Part shown: piece after piece, positions 1 through 5,997 of the stretch | Numbering within the stretch: position 1 is the first letter of the stretch | Layout: every line of letters starts with the position of its first letter | Assembly: GCA_030671095.1 (NCBI GenBank) | Contig: DAOVAK010000160.1 | Location: 1-6,534 of the forward strand | DNA length: 6,534 nt | Reading direction: 5' to 3' | Origin: Deltaproteobacteria bacterium | GTDB taxonomy: Bacteria; Desulfobacterota; DSM-4660; Desulfatiglandales; HGW-15 | Notes under the pieces: generated by a model | What the model saw: only the letters and a program-made list of their open reading frames with translations | What the model was told of the DNA's origin: nothing | Database searches by the model: none | Position numbers and translations under genes: made by a program

Positions 1-2
1 GA

Positions 3-89
3 TTAGACAACCAGTATCCCAAGGTTTACCCGCCTCTGGCGGGTCTACACCGGCTGATTTTTGAAGAAAGAGATGGGTTCAAGGGATAG
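3..89 (+). CDS. C-terminal end of an unidentified protein (partial)
   Basis: An open frame enters from the left edge and stops with TAG at 87-89, giving 28 residues that begin LDNQYPKVYPPLAGLHRL and end in a charged tail. The composition (mixed hydrophobic and charged residues, several prolines and aromatics) and the frame staying open across the GC-rich stretch look like real coding sequence. The other two forward frames meet stops (TAG at 4-6 and TGA at 62-64). I do not recognise the family. With only 28 codons visible, this could still be a chance open frame. The small palindrome at about 29-44 (CCCGCC/GGCGGG) would lie inside the gene if it is real. Confidence 0.4.
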   Translation, partial: LDNQYPKVYPPLAGLHRLIFEERDGFKG

Positions 90-233
90 CTTTACCCAAA
101 TTTCCTCGATTTTCCGCCCTTCTGGCAAGGTCAAGCCCTCCGGTCACCGTCGCGGCATCCGCGCCCTTCCTGGCCCCAGCCCTCAATTTTGGCCAGCGAG
201 TTGCCCCCACAACATCATGAGGTCGAATTTGGC
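90..233. other. GC-rich intergenic stretch, no gene seen
   Basis: No convincing open frame is visible on either strand. The segment is richer in G+C than the sequence on either side and contains short hairpins: CGCGG/CCGCG around a 3-nt loop (151-163) and CTGGCC/GGCCAG around a 15-nt loop (170-196). Neither is followed by a T-run on the plus strand, so neither is a standard terminator for the gene ending at 89. It may be a dispersed intergenic repeat, but I cannot show that from one copy. Confidence 0.35.
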
Positions 234-263
234 TTGACACACAAGGTCAATTTCTCCTATACT
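234..263 (+). promoter_or_regulatory. Sigma-70-type promoter candidate
   Basis: TTGACA at 234-239 is a perfect -35 hexamer. TATACT at 258-263 matches five of six bases of the -10 consensus, and the 18-nt spacer is acceptable. It points rightward toward the transporter operon, whose first start codon is 791 bases from the -10 box. The decayed IS200-like element sits between them, so this may be the original operon promoter with its 5' leader later lengthened by the insertion. No other equally good promoter was found before 1054. Confidence 0.6.
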
Positions 264-314
264 CCTTCCCGAAAAGCGACTTCTTATCAAATCAAATGAA
301 GATGTATTTAACAA

Positions 315-333
315 CCACCCCTAAAAGGGGTGG
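315..333. repeat. IS200-type end hairpin, transposase 3' side
   Basis: A perfect 7-bp stem CCACCCC/GGGGTGG encloses the 5-nt loop TAAAA. It lies about 30 bases beyond the TnpA stop codon on the minus strand, the usual place for the right-end hairpin of an IS200-family element. It could also act incidentally as an RNA hairpin, though no clean T-tract follows on either strand. Confidence 0.65.
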
Positions 334-362
334 AATAAAAGGTGACCCTAAAAGGATAAAAT

Positions 363-662
363 TTACTTCCAAAGTTTGAGTTGTTCAATGCGCTTATCTT
401 TCTCCAATTGCCATTTTACATACTTCCAAATCTTTTCCTCATCGAGGCCTACGGTACTCACACAGTATCCTTTGCCCCAAAAGTGTCTGCCCCAATACCG
501 TTTATTCAGTTCCAGGTGCCTATCGAAAATCTTGATAGCACATTTCCCTTTCAAAAAACCGATTATCTCGGATACTGCAAATTTCGGTGGAATTGATATG
601 ACTAAGTGTACATGTTCTTCCAGGACATTTATTTCCAGAATCTCCAGCTTTTTCCACTTTAG
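363..662 (-). pseudogene. tnpA: IS200-family TnpA transposase remnant (HUH-Y1), N-terminus missing
   Basis: On the minus strand a frame of 99 codons ends with TAA at 363-365. It reads through the TnpA core: EEHVHLVISIPP with the HUH pair (His codons at 612-614 and 606-608), a KGK stretch, then RYWGRHFWGKGYCVSTVG, and finally IWKYVKWQ. The Tyr of that last helix (codon 420-422) corresponds to the catalytic tyrosine of Y1 transposases, and the Gln four residues later is also retained. The protein ends KLWK, as is common in this family. Family members are usually about 130-150 residues; here the N-terminal 40-50 residues are absent and the frame meets a stop at 663-665. The missing segment is not visible in other frames before the end hairpin, so an internal deletion is more likely than a frameshift. 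The only start available to the remnant would be an internal TTG at 552-554, which excludes the HUH motif. Confidence 0.8.
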
Positions 663-697
663 TCACCACTATGCTACCTGCTTAGCACAGCTGGGAC

Positions 698-716
698 CCA
701 CCTGTAAAACTGGTGG
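698..716. repeat. IS200-type end hairpin, transposase 5' side
   Basis: CCACCTGTAAAACTGGTGG forms a 5-bp stem, a T-T mismatch, one further G-C pair and the loop TAAAA. It matches the hairpin at 315-333 in length, orientation, outer stem and loop. It lies only about 36 bases from the start of the TnpA remnant, consistent with loss of the DNA that once encoded the transposase N-terminus. Confidence 0.55.
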
Positions 717-732
717 ATTATGTTTTTTATTT

Positions 733-750
733 AAGTCTGCCAGTAGACTT
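733..750. repeat. Short perfect inverted repeat
   Basis: AAGTCT (733-738) and AGACTT (745-750) form a perfect 6-bp stem around the loop GCCAGT. It lies just outside the IS200-type end hairpin and may belong to the element's border or to the operon leader. No function can be assigned. Confidence 0.35.
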
Positions 751-876
751 GCTGGGGGTATAGGGATCTCGGTAAGGGGACATGTGGTGCCTTGGCCTGT
801 TTTATAGGTCATATGATCCAGTAAAATTCAAGGAGCTTGACAGGGATGGAGGGCATGACAAGAAATGTCCAGAGGT

Positions 877-935
877 AGTTGGGAAGGCCGCCAGAGGGGT
901 AGGGGAGACCTTCCGAACTTATTAATAGCTGGCGG
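877..935 (+). promoter_or_regulatory. Interlocking inverted repeats in the operon leader
   Basis: The 337 bases between the IS200 remnant and the first transporter gene hold no convincing gene. They contain two overlapping inverted repeats. AGTTGGGAAGG (877-887) pairs with CCTTCCGAACT (909-919) with a single G-G mismatch. CCGCCAG (888-894), which lies in the loop of that hairpin, pairs perfectly with CTGGCGG (929-935). The two helices cross, so they form either a pseudoknot-like fold or two alternative structures. An 8-T run follows at 989-996 but is too far away to make a standard terminator. Whether this is a real control element or a relic of inserted DNA cannot be told from one sequence. 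Confidence 0.35.
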
Positions 936-1040
936 TGGGAAAAAACCAATTAACGAAAGGGGGTGCATCAAAGAGAGAAGATTTTAGATTTTTTTTACGA
1001 GAGGAAAAGGTTAACTTTTGCGAATGGGATTCTTAAGAAA

Positions 1041-1048
1041 AAGGAGGT
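1041..1048 (+). promoter_or_regulatory. Strong ribosome binding site deciding the binding-protein start
   Basis: AAGGAGGT is a full Shine-Dalgarno match placed 5 bases before ATG at 1054. It settles the start in favour of 1054 over the in-frame upstream TTG (1018) and ATG (1024), neither of which has a comparable site. The 1054 start also puts a normal signal peptide at the N-terminus. Confidence 0.85.
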
Positions 1049-1053
1049 TTAAG

Positions 1054-2298
1054 ATGAAAAAGCTGACAGGAATACTATGGGTTGCTTTGTCCTTGGTCTT
1101 TATTTTAAGCGGGGCGGTTTGTCCAGCTGATCTCCCAAAGGTAATCAAAATCGGAGGACAAGGGGTCACCTCTGGCGCGCACGCCGATTATGGACGGCAG
1201 ATGATCATGGGGTCTACATTGGCCATTGATGAGATAAATGCAGCCGGTGGGATATTGGGAAGCAAACTGGAGATGAAGTTCATGGATTCAGAGTTAAAGC
1301 CGGCAGTGGCCGTTAAGAATGCCAGGTATTTGGTACAGGAATGGGGTGCACACCTGCTCTTTGGAGTGGACTCCAGCGGTGTCTGCATGGCGGTCGGTTC
1401 CGTTCTGCCTGAGCTTGACCGGATTCAGATCTTCTGTCACGCGGCAACGGAAAATCTTACTGAAAAGCTGGTTTACGAAAAGGGAATCAAAAATATTTTC
1501 AGGATAAGCGTCCCCACTTACCAGGACAGCATCCTCGCAGCTATGATCTTCAAGGATTTCCCGGAGATTAAGAGATGGGCCGGTATCAACTGCGATTATG
1601 AGTACGGGAGGACCTGCTGGACCCTGTTTAAATCTACCTTGAAGAAGTATCGGCCTGATGTGGAGTTTGTGGCTGAGGCCTGGGCGCCATTCTGGACCAC
1701 GGATTTCTCGCCCCACATCTCTGCGGTAATGGCTAAAAAACCTGACGCTATCTTTGCAACACCATGGGCAGGTGAAGCGGTAATGAACCTGAGGCAGGCA
1801 TTACTCTTTGGGGTTTTCGATCAGATTAAGGTATGGTGGCAGGCCATGGGGGGCTCCGTAGATGCATTGGAGGGATTGGCAAGGGAGGTCAAAGGGAATA
1901 AATTCAAGGGGAAGCTTTGGGCCACTGCCCGCTATATCCATAATTGGCCTGATACGCCTGAAAACAAGGCCTTCGTTGAGAAGTTCCGCGAGAGATGGGC
2001 CAGGTACCCAAACTATTCCGCGGAGACTTCCTACTCGGCCATCTATGTATTCAAGGCGGCTATTGAAAAGACAAAAAGCCTGGAAACGGCAAAGCTGATC
2101 AAGGCCATAGAAGGAATGAGGATTAAATGCCCCGGTGGTGAGAGATACTTCAGGCCTGAGGATCATCAAGCTGTCTATACGGTCCCAGCAGGCAGAGTCA
2201 TTCACGATCCGGCTTACCCCTTACCCATATTGGGAGATCTTAGGGTGATTCCTGCCGAAGACTACTATCGCAAACCGCCCTTCCCACCCATTAAGTAA
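1054..2298 (+). CDS. Periplasmic substrate-binding protein of a Liv-type ABC importer
   Basis: The protein has 414 residues and is the ligand-capturing subunit of a HAAT/branched-chain-type importer (Peripla_BP_6, type 1 periplasmic fold). Residues 1 to about 25 form a signal peptide: MKK, a hydrophobic run to about residue 22, then a polar stretch CPAD. The Cys at residue 23 is not in a good lipobox, so the mature protein is probably soluble. The mature part opens with IKIGGQGVTSGAHADYG and a following AIDEINAAGGILGSKLE, the classic opening of this family. The end has the RPEDHQA motif seen in many LivJ/LivK relatives. It is the first gene of the operon with its own strong ribosome site, fitting the need for excess binding protein. 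The ligand cannot be read from sequence. Branched-chain amino acids are only the family name, and the neighbouring CoA ligase makes an aromatic or other carboxylic acid a reasonable alternative. Confidence 0.93.
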   Translation: MKKLTGILWVALSLVFILSGAVCPADLPKVIKIGGQGVTSGAHADYGRQMIMGSTLAIDEINAAGGILGSKLEMKFMDSELKPAVAVKNARYLVQEWGAHLLFGVDSSGVCMAVGSVLPELDRIQIFCHAATENLTEKLVYEKGIKNIFRISVPTYQDSILAAMIFKDFPEIKRWAGINCDYEYGRTCWTLFKSTLKKYRPDVEFVAEAWAPFWTTDFSPHISAVMAKKPDAIFATPWAGEAVMNLRQALLFGVFDQIKVWWQAMGGSVDALEGLAREVKGNKFKGKLWATARYIHNWPDTPENKAFVEKFRERWARYPNYSAETSYSAIYVFKAAIEKTKSLETAKLIKAIEGMRIKCPGGERYFRPEDHQAVYTVPAGRVIHDPAYPLPILGDLRVIPAEDYYRKPPFPPIK

Positions 2299-2346
2299 AA
2301 GGGTTGAGAGGAGAGCCAATAATAACTGGCTCTTCCCTCAAAATAC

Positions 2347-2397
2347 CACCCCCACCCTGCCCCCTTCCCCTTGGAGGGGGAGATTTGAGTGGGGGTG
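2347..2397 (+). repeat. GC-rich stem-loop between the binding-protein and permease genes
   Basis: CACCCCCAC (2347-2355) pairs perfectly with GTGGGGGTG (2389-2397), and an inner CCCCCT (2360-2365) pairs with AGGGGG (2375-2380) around a 9-nt loop. The repeat fills much of the 110-base gap after the binding-protein stop and ends one base before the purine-rich ribosome site of the permease gene. Its C-rich then G-rich form resembles dispersed intergenic palindromes I associate with Deltaproteobacterial genomes, though that resemblance is from memory. In the RNA it could protect the upstream message or hold down downstream translation. Confidence 0.6.
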
Positions 2398-2405
2398 AAA
2401 GGAAG
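2398..2405 (+). promoter_or_regulatory. Ribosome binding site deciding the LivH-like start
   Basis: AAAGGAAG has its GGA core 5 bases before ATG at 2409. The same frame is open back to 2304, but the extra 35 residues would be encoded by the GC-rich palindrome, are proline- and glycine-rich, and resemble no permease N-terminus. The 2409 start puts the first membrane segment at the expected place. Confidence 0.7.
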
Positions 2406-2408
2406 ACA

Positions 2409-3266
2409 ATGGAAACTCTCGCGTTTCAGGGGTTAATCGGATTGAGTTTGGCAATGTATCTCTGGCTTATTGCCGCCGGCCTAACCATTGTGTTCGGAGT
2501 GCTGGGGATCCTGAATTTTGCCCACGGCAGCCTATACATGCTCGGCGCCTATTTCGCCTTTACTTTCTACGGGCTCTTGGGGATCAATTTTTGGCTCTCC
2601 ATGCTATTAAGCCTTCTCGGGGTTGCCCTGGTAGGCCTGATCATGGAACGGTTTTTCCTCCGGTATATCTATCACCTGGACGCCGCTTATCAGCTTCTCC
2701 TGACCTTCGGCTTCATCCTCATCTTCGACGATGCCGTGAAGATGATATGGGGGGGCGTATTTATGATCCCCCCTATGCCTGACTTCTTCACTGGCGCCAT
2801 CCTCATCTTCGGCAGGCCTTTTCCCATCTATAATCTCTTTATTATTAGTACAGGGATAGGCGTTGCAATCGGGCTATGGCTCATTTTAGAAAGGACTTGG
2901 TGGGGAAGGATCATTCGGGCCTCGGCCTCGGATAGGGAGATGGCCAGTGCCATAGGGGTTAATATCCCAATCCTGTTTACAACCGTGTTCATGTTTGGCG
3001 CCGCTTTGGCAGCCCTCGGGGGGGCCCTGAGTACTCCTGTCCGGGTGGTGGCCCCCGGCATAGGAGGAGCCATTATTATCCAGGCCTTTGTGGTGACGGT
3101 AATCGGAGGGCTGGGAAATCTAAAAGGGGCTTTTGTTGGAGCAGTCATTGTGGGGGTATTGACCGCTTACGGCATTCTGCTTTTCCCAATATTTGAGTTA
3201 TTCATCATCTTCGTGGTTATGGCAGCAGTCTTACTCCTGAAACCAGAGGGATTATTCGGGGGGTAA
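2409..3266 (+). CDS. livH: LivH-type inner-membrane permease
   Basis: This is a 285-residue, very hydrophobic protein (BPD_transp_2 family), the usual length for LivH. It is one of the two subunits forming the transport channel in the cytoplasmic membrane. Residues 20-50 read LIAAGLTIVFGVLGILNFAH followed by GSLYMLGAY, the family's best-conserved block. A cytoplasmic segment near residue 180 (RIIRASASDREMASAIGVN) is the EAA-like loop that contacts the ATPases, and the C-terminal region has the typical GGLGNLKGAFVGA and PEGLFGG motifs. It is separated from the binding-protein gene by a stem-loop and lies four bases before the LivM-like gene, so the two permeases are probably co-translated. The symbol reflects family position; the substrate is not established. 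Confidence 0.93.
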   Translation: METLAFQGLIGLSLAMYLWLIAAGLTIVFGVLGILNFAHGSLYMLGAYFAFTFYGLLGINFWLSMLLSLLGVALVGLIMERFFLRYIYHLDAAYQLLLTFGFILIFDDAVKMIWGGVFMIPPMPDFFTGAILIFGRPFPIYNLFIISTGIGVAIGLWLILERTWWGRIIRASASDREMASAIGVNIPILFTTVFMFGAALAALGGALSTPVRVVAPGIGGAIIIQAFVVTVIGGLGNLKGAFVGAVIVGVLTAYGILLFPIFELFIIFVVMAAVLLLKPEGLFGG

Positions 3267-3270
3267 ATCG

Positions 3271-4260
3271 ATGATTAAGCACAAAGGTTTTTCCATCACC
3301 ACTCTTCTTCTTTTGGCACTGATCGTCTTCTTATTTTTCCTTCCTCAACTTGCCGGAAAATACGTCATGTACATGACGATGCATATCTTAATCCTTTCCG
3401 TATTTTCCTTGGGATTCAACCTCCTTTTGGGATATACGGGCTTGCTCTCCTTTGGTCAGGCGGGCTTTTACGCATGTGGGGCATATGGTTGTGCCAAGCT
3501 CCTTTTAGTGATACCATCTCTTCTGCCGGGTATTATTTGTGGGATCCTTTTCGCTGGAGTATTCGCCCTGATCTTGGGATTCCTCTGCATCCGCCATACC
3601 CGCATCTATTTTGCCATGCTCACCCTTTGCTTTGGGATGATGATCTACTCCCTCGCTTGGAAGTGGCGCTCCATGACCGGCGGAGATGATGGCCTAATTG
3701 GTATACCAAGGGCCCCCCTGGAAATACCAGGCATCCTCAGCATTGATATGAGTTCCATGGGAAATTACTATTACTTCGTATTAGTCGTCTGTCTTCTCGC
3801 CATAGGCCTTCTTTACAGGATCGTCAATTCCCCATTCGGGTTGACATTGCAAGGTATTCGCGATAGCGAAAGCCGAATTGCCTTTACCGGTATTTCCGTA
3901 AAGAACTATCGGCTCATCGCCTTTACCATTGCTGGACTGTATGCTGGCTTGGCCGGAGCTCTTCTCCCTCCTTTAGAGAACACGGTAACTCCACCATTAG
4001 CTCATTGGACGCATTCCGCTGAACCAGTCATGGCCACCCTCCTCGGCGGCATCCATACCTTTTCTGGTCCTATAGTAGGTGCATTTCTCTTCTATGTAAT
4101 AAAGGACATCATCGTCCGGTTCACCGAGTACTGGCTTATCTGGCTTGGTGCAATCGTGCTGGCACTGGTAATGGGCCTTCCAGGCGGTGTAGTCAGTATC
4201 TTTGAAAAGAGGCTCATCCCATGGATCCGTTTGCGGTTTGGTGAAAGGAGTCCTCGATGA
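3271..4260 (+). CDS. livM: LivM-type inner-membrane permease
   Basis: The product has 329 residues with multiple membrane segments and is the second channel subunit, pairing with the LivH-like protein. Near residues 49-70 it has FNLLLGYTGLLSFGQAGFYA, the LivM hallmark. About residue 135 it has RSMTGGDDGLIGIPR, the conserved G-x-DGL loop. Around residues 190-225 the cytoplasmic coupling segment LQGIRDSESRIAFTGISVKN is followed by the AGLYAGLAGALLP membrane segment. The ATG lies four bases after the upstream TAA. The only ribosome-site-like feature is a G-run at 3258-3263 inside the end of livH, so translation is probably coupled. The stop overlaps the next start (ATGA, 4257-4260). Confidence 0.93.
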   Translation: MIKHKGFSITTLLLLALIVFLFFLPQLAGKYVMYMTMHILILSVFSLGFNLLLGYTGLLSFGQAGFYACGAYGCAKLLLVIPSLLPGIICGILFAGVFALILGFLCIRHTRIYFAMLTLCFGMMIYSLAWKWRSMTGGDDGLIGIPRAPLEIPGILSIDMSSMGNYYYFVLVVCLLAIGLLYRIVNSPFGLTLQGIRDSESRIAFTGISVKNYRLIAFTIAGLYAGLAGALLPPLENTVTPPLAHWTHSAEPVMATLLGGIHTFSGPIVGAFLFYVIKDIIVRFTEYWLIWLGAIVLALVMGLPGGVVSIFEKRLIPWIRLRFGERSPR

Positions 4261-5024
4261 GCAAGCTATTGAGAACTGAAAACCTGAGCAAGGCCTTTGG
4301 CCATTTTACAGCTGTCGATAGCGTAAACATCCATTTCACCGCGGATGCGCTCACGTCGATCATCGGCCCCAATGGTGCAGGAAAAACCACCCTGATCAAC
4401 TTATTGACCGGTAGTCTTCCAGTGGATTCAGGGAGGATCTTCTTCAAGGGTGAAGAGATTACCAAAATCCCCACTAATGAAAGGGTAAAAAGAGGAATAG
4501 GCCGTTCCTTCCAGATCATGAATATCTTTCCCATGCTAACAGTGTTCCAAAATATCCAGATTCCCGTGCTATCCTTCTTGAATAAAAGTCTCAAATTCTT
4601 CTCTCGACTTGATGCACATGGAGAGGTCATAAATGAGGTTGAAAGGATATCAAAGGAAGTGGGGTTGTGGAATAAGAGGGAGCTGCTGGCCGGTGAATTG
4701 TCCCATGGAGACCAAAGGCTCTTGGAAATGAGTATAGCCATCGCCTCGCAGCCCGAGCTCTGCTTCCTGGATGAACCGACCTCTGGGATGAATCCAGGGG
4801 AACGCGTGAAAATCCTGGAAAACATCAGGAGGCTCTCCAAGGAGAGGCGAACAACCTTCATAATCGTGGAGCACGATATGGATGTGGTTTTTAGTCTTTC
4901 CGATCGCATCGTCGTGATGCATAGGGGCAGGGTCATAGCCGATGGAAGACCGGATGAAATCAGGGAAAATCAAAACGTCAAAGAAGTCTATCTTGGGGAA
5001 GAATTAGAGGAAGAAATCATATGA
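4257..5024 (+). CDS. livG: LivG-type ABC transporter ATPase
   Basis: This is a 255-residue cytoplasmic nucleotide-binding subunit. The visible ATPase motifs are complete: Walker A GPNGAGKTT (37-45), Q-loop Gln86 in GRSFQIMNIFP, signature LSHGDQ (149-154), Walker B CFLDEP with the catalytic Glu173, and the switch His206 in VEHDMD. The second signature glycine is replaced by Asp153 (LSHGD), a tolerated variation in LivG-like proteins. The C-terminal extension (RGRVIADGRPDEI through VYLGEE) is characteristic of the LivG branch. The ATG overlaps the livM stop, and AAGGAG (4245-4250) precedes it by 6 bases. It should pair with the LivF-like ATPase to form the two ATP sites that drive import. Confidence 0.94.
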   Translation: MSKLLRTENLSKAFGHFTAVDSVNIHFTADALTSIIGPNGAGKTTLINLLTGSLPVDSGRIFFKGEEITKIPTNERVKRGIGRSFQIMNIFPMLTVFQNIQIPVLSFLNKSLKFFSRLDAHGEVINEVERISKEVGLWNKRELLAGELSHGDQRLLEMSIAIASQPELCFLDEPTSGMNPGERVKILENIRRLSKERRTTFIIVEHDMDVVFSLSDRIVVMHRGRVIADGRPDEIRENQNVKEVYLGEELEEEII

Positions 5025-5725
5025 TACTCGAAATAGACAATATCGATACCTATTACGGCCAGAGCCATGTCCTTCAAGGGATCTCCCTGAGCATTGAAGA
5101 AAGGGAGGTCGTCTCCCTCTTGGGCAGAAATGGGGTTGGTAAGACCACAACCCTAAGGAGTATCATGGGATTAACCCCACCCAGAAACGGAAGTATTAGA
5201 TTTCGAGGGGAAGAGATAGCTGGGAAAAAACCCTTTGAAATTGCCCGTCTGGGAATCGGATACGTCCCGGACGACCGCCGAATCTTTCCCGATCTGACCA
5301 CCTTTGAGAACCTGGAGATCGCCAGGCGCATGTCCACTAAAAAACAAGGGCATTGGAACATCGATACCGTGTGCGACCTTTTCCCAGTGCTGAGGGAGCT
5401 GGGCTCTAGCAAGGGGACACATCTAAGTGGCGGCGAACAAAAGATGTTGGCCATAGGCCGGGCATTGATGAAGAATCCTGAACTCATCCTCTTGGACGAG
5501 CCTGCCGAAGGATTAGCCCCATTGGTTGTGGTAGCGCTATCCAAGGCCATAAGGGAGATCAGGGATACCGGGATAACGGTGTTTCTGGCCGACCAAAATG
5601 TGCGCTTCTGCCGAAAAGCTGCTGATAAGGGCTATATAATAGAGAAAGGGAGTATTCAGTATCAGGATGAAATGAAAAACATATTGGAAAATGAGGAGAT
5701 AGTGAAAAGGTATCTTGCAGTTTAG
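5021..5725 (+). CDS. livF: LivF-type ABC transporter ATPase
   Basis: This is a 234-residue second ATPase, matching the usual LivF length. Motifs are Walker A GRNGVGKTT (35-43), signature LSGGEQ (135-140) and Walker B LILLDEPAEGLAP with Glu160. As in LivF proteins generally, the canonical Q-loop Gln and switch His are absent: the former position reads VPDDRRIFP (82-90), and the latter reads FLADQNV (188-194) where relatives have VEQN. The Asp191 in place of that Glu is a small departure. The start is the ATGA overlap with livG, with an AGAGGAAG stretch (5006-5013) upstream. It closes the transporter operon. Confidence 0.94.
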   Translation: MILEIDNIDTYYGQSHVLQGISLSIEEREVVSLLGRNGVGKTTTLRSIMGLTPPRNGSIRFRGEEIAGKKPFEIARLGIGYVPDDRRIFPDLTTFENLEIARRMSTKKQGHWNIDTVCDLFPVLRELGSSKGTHLSGGEQKMLAIGRALMKNPELILLDEPAEGLAPLVVVALSKAIREIRDTGITVFLADQNVRFCRKAADKGYIIEKGSIQYQDEMKNILENEEIVKRYLAV

Positions 5726-5731
5726 AACTTA

Positions 5732-5744
5732 GGGGCTTCGCCCC
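5732..5744 (+). terminator. Weak terminator-like hairpin after the transporter operon
   Basis: GGGGC/GCCCC forms a 5-bp GC stem around a TTC loop, beginning 7 bases after the LivF stop. The stem is short and is followed by AATTGG rather than a T-run, so it may only slow or partly stop transcription. Confidence 0.3.
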
Positions 5745-5748
5745 AATT

Positions 5749-5987
5749 GGAGTATTGACCCGCCCTGGCGTGACTTACCTGGAATAAGCTATTATTGATG
5801 TAATATTTTCGCACCGTCGCCCACTGAACTCCGGCCATGCAAATCAGGTCTGGGCCAGAGAGTAATGGAGTAGCGGAGTTATGGGTTGAATTGAGCGTAT
5901 CCGTGGCCTGTGCCCATTGTCCGTGATATGCGGACGGGCAAGAATCACGGAAATCGGGTGTTTTCCGCCTCTACTACTCAATACTCC
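5749..5987. repeat. 239-nt segment closed by 10-bp inverted repeats with internal hairpins
   Basis: GGAGTATTGA (5749-5758) is the exact reverse complement of TCAATACTCC (5978-5987). Between them lie further perfect or near-perfect stems. AACTCCG/CGGAGTT spans 5827-5833 and 5874-5880. TGCCC plus GTCCG (5911-5923, with a 3-nt bulge) pairs with CGGACGGGCA (5931-5940). CGGAAA/TTTCCG spans 5948-5953 and 5962-5967. TATTA/TAATA (5790-5794, 5801-5805) sits inside a bulged GGCG..AC/GTCGCC stem (5767-5774, 5816-5821). No gene is evident. It may be a structured RNA, a leader of the downstream ligase gene, or a non-autonomous mobile element with terminal inverted repeats; no target-site duplication is obvious. 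The stems are seen by eye, not by energy calculation. Confidence 0.45.
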
Positions 5988-5997
5988 GGTACTTTTA

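Larger units (their letters stand above)
315..716 (-). mobile_element. Decayed IS200-like element with paired end hairpins
   Basis: Two 19-nt hairpins flank a TnpA remnant. The one at 315-333 has stem CCACCCC/GGGGTGG and loop TAAAA. The one at 698-716 has stem CCACC/GGTGG, a T-T mismatch, a G-C pair and the same TAAAA loop. They agree at 15 of 19 positions and lie in the same orientation, as expected of the subterminal hairpins that IS200/IS605 transposases recognise at both ends. One differing stem position is a compensatory swap (C-G versus G-C). The coordinates given are hairpin to hairpin; the true cleavage sites probably lie somewhat outside and were not identified. A 10-bp direct repeat, CCCTAAAAGG, occurs at 319-328 and 346-355. 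The coding remnant is too short to be a functional transposase, so the copy is probably immobile unless helped in trans. Confidence 0.7.

Noticed and set aside
376..807. 143-codon plus-strand open frame across the IS200-like region
   Set aside because: It is antisense to the TnpA remnant, has no good ribosome site, and its composition (Ser-, Phe- and Cys-rich) is that of a shadow frame.
837..866. Second TTGACA (837-842) as an operon promoter
   Set aside because: No acceptable -10 box occurs 16-18 bases downstream; the candidates there (AAGAAA, AGAAAT) are poor.
981..1000. T-run at 989-996 as an intrinsic terminator
   Set aside because: There is no stem immediately before it; the nearest inverted repeat ends at 935.
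2304..2408. In-frame N-terminal extension of the LivH-like permease
   Set aside because: The extra 35 residues are encoded by the GC-rich palindrome, are Pro/Gly-rich, and a better ribosome site and family-typical N-terminus begin at 2409.
4214..4936. 240-codon minus-strand open frame opposite livG
   Set aside because: It lies entirely over livM/livG coding sequence whose motifs are unmistakable; the antisense product has no recognisable motif.
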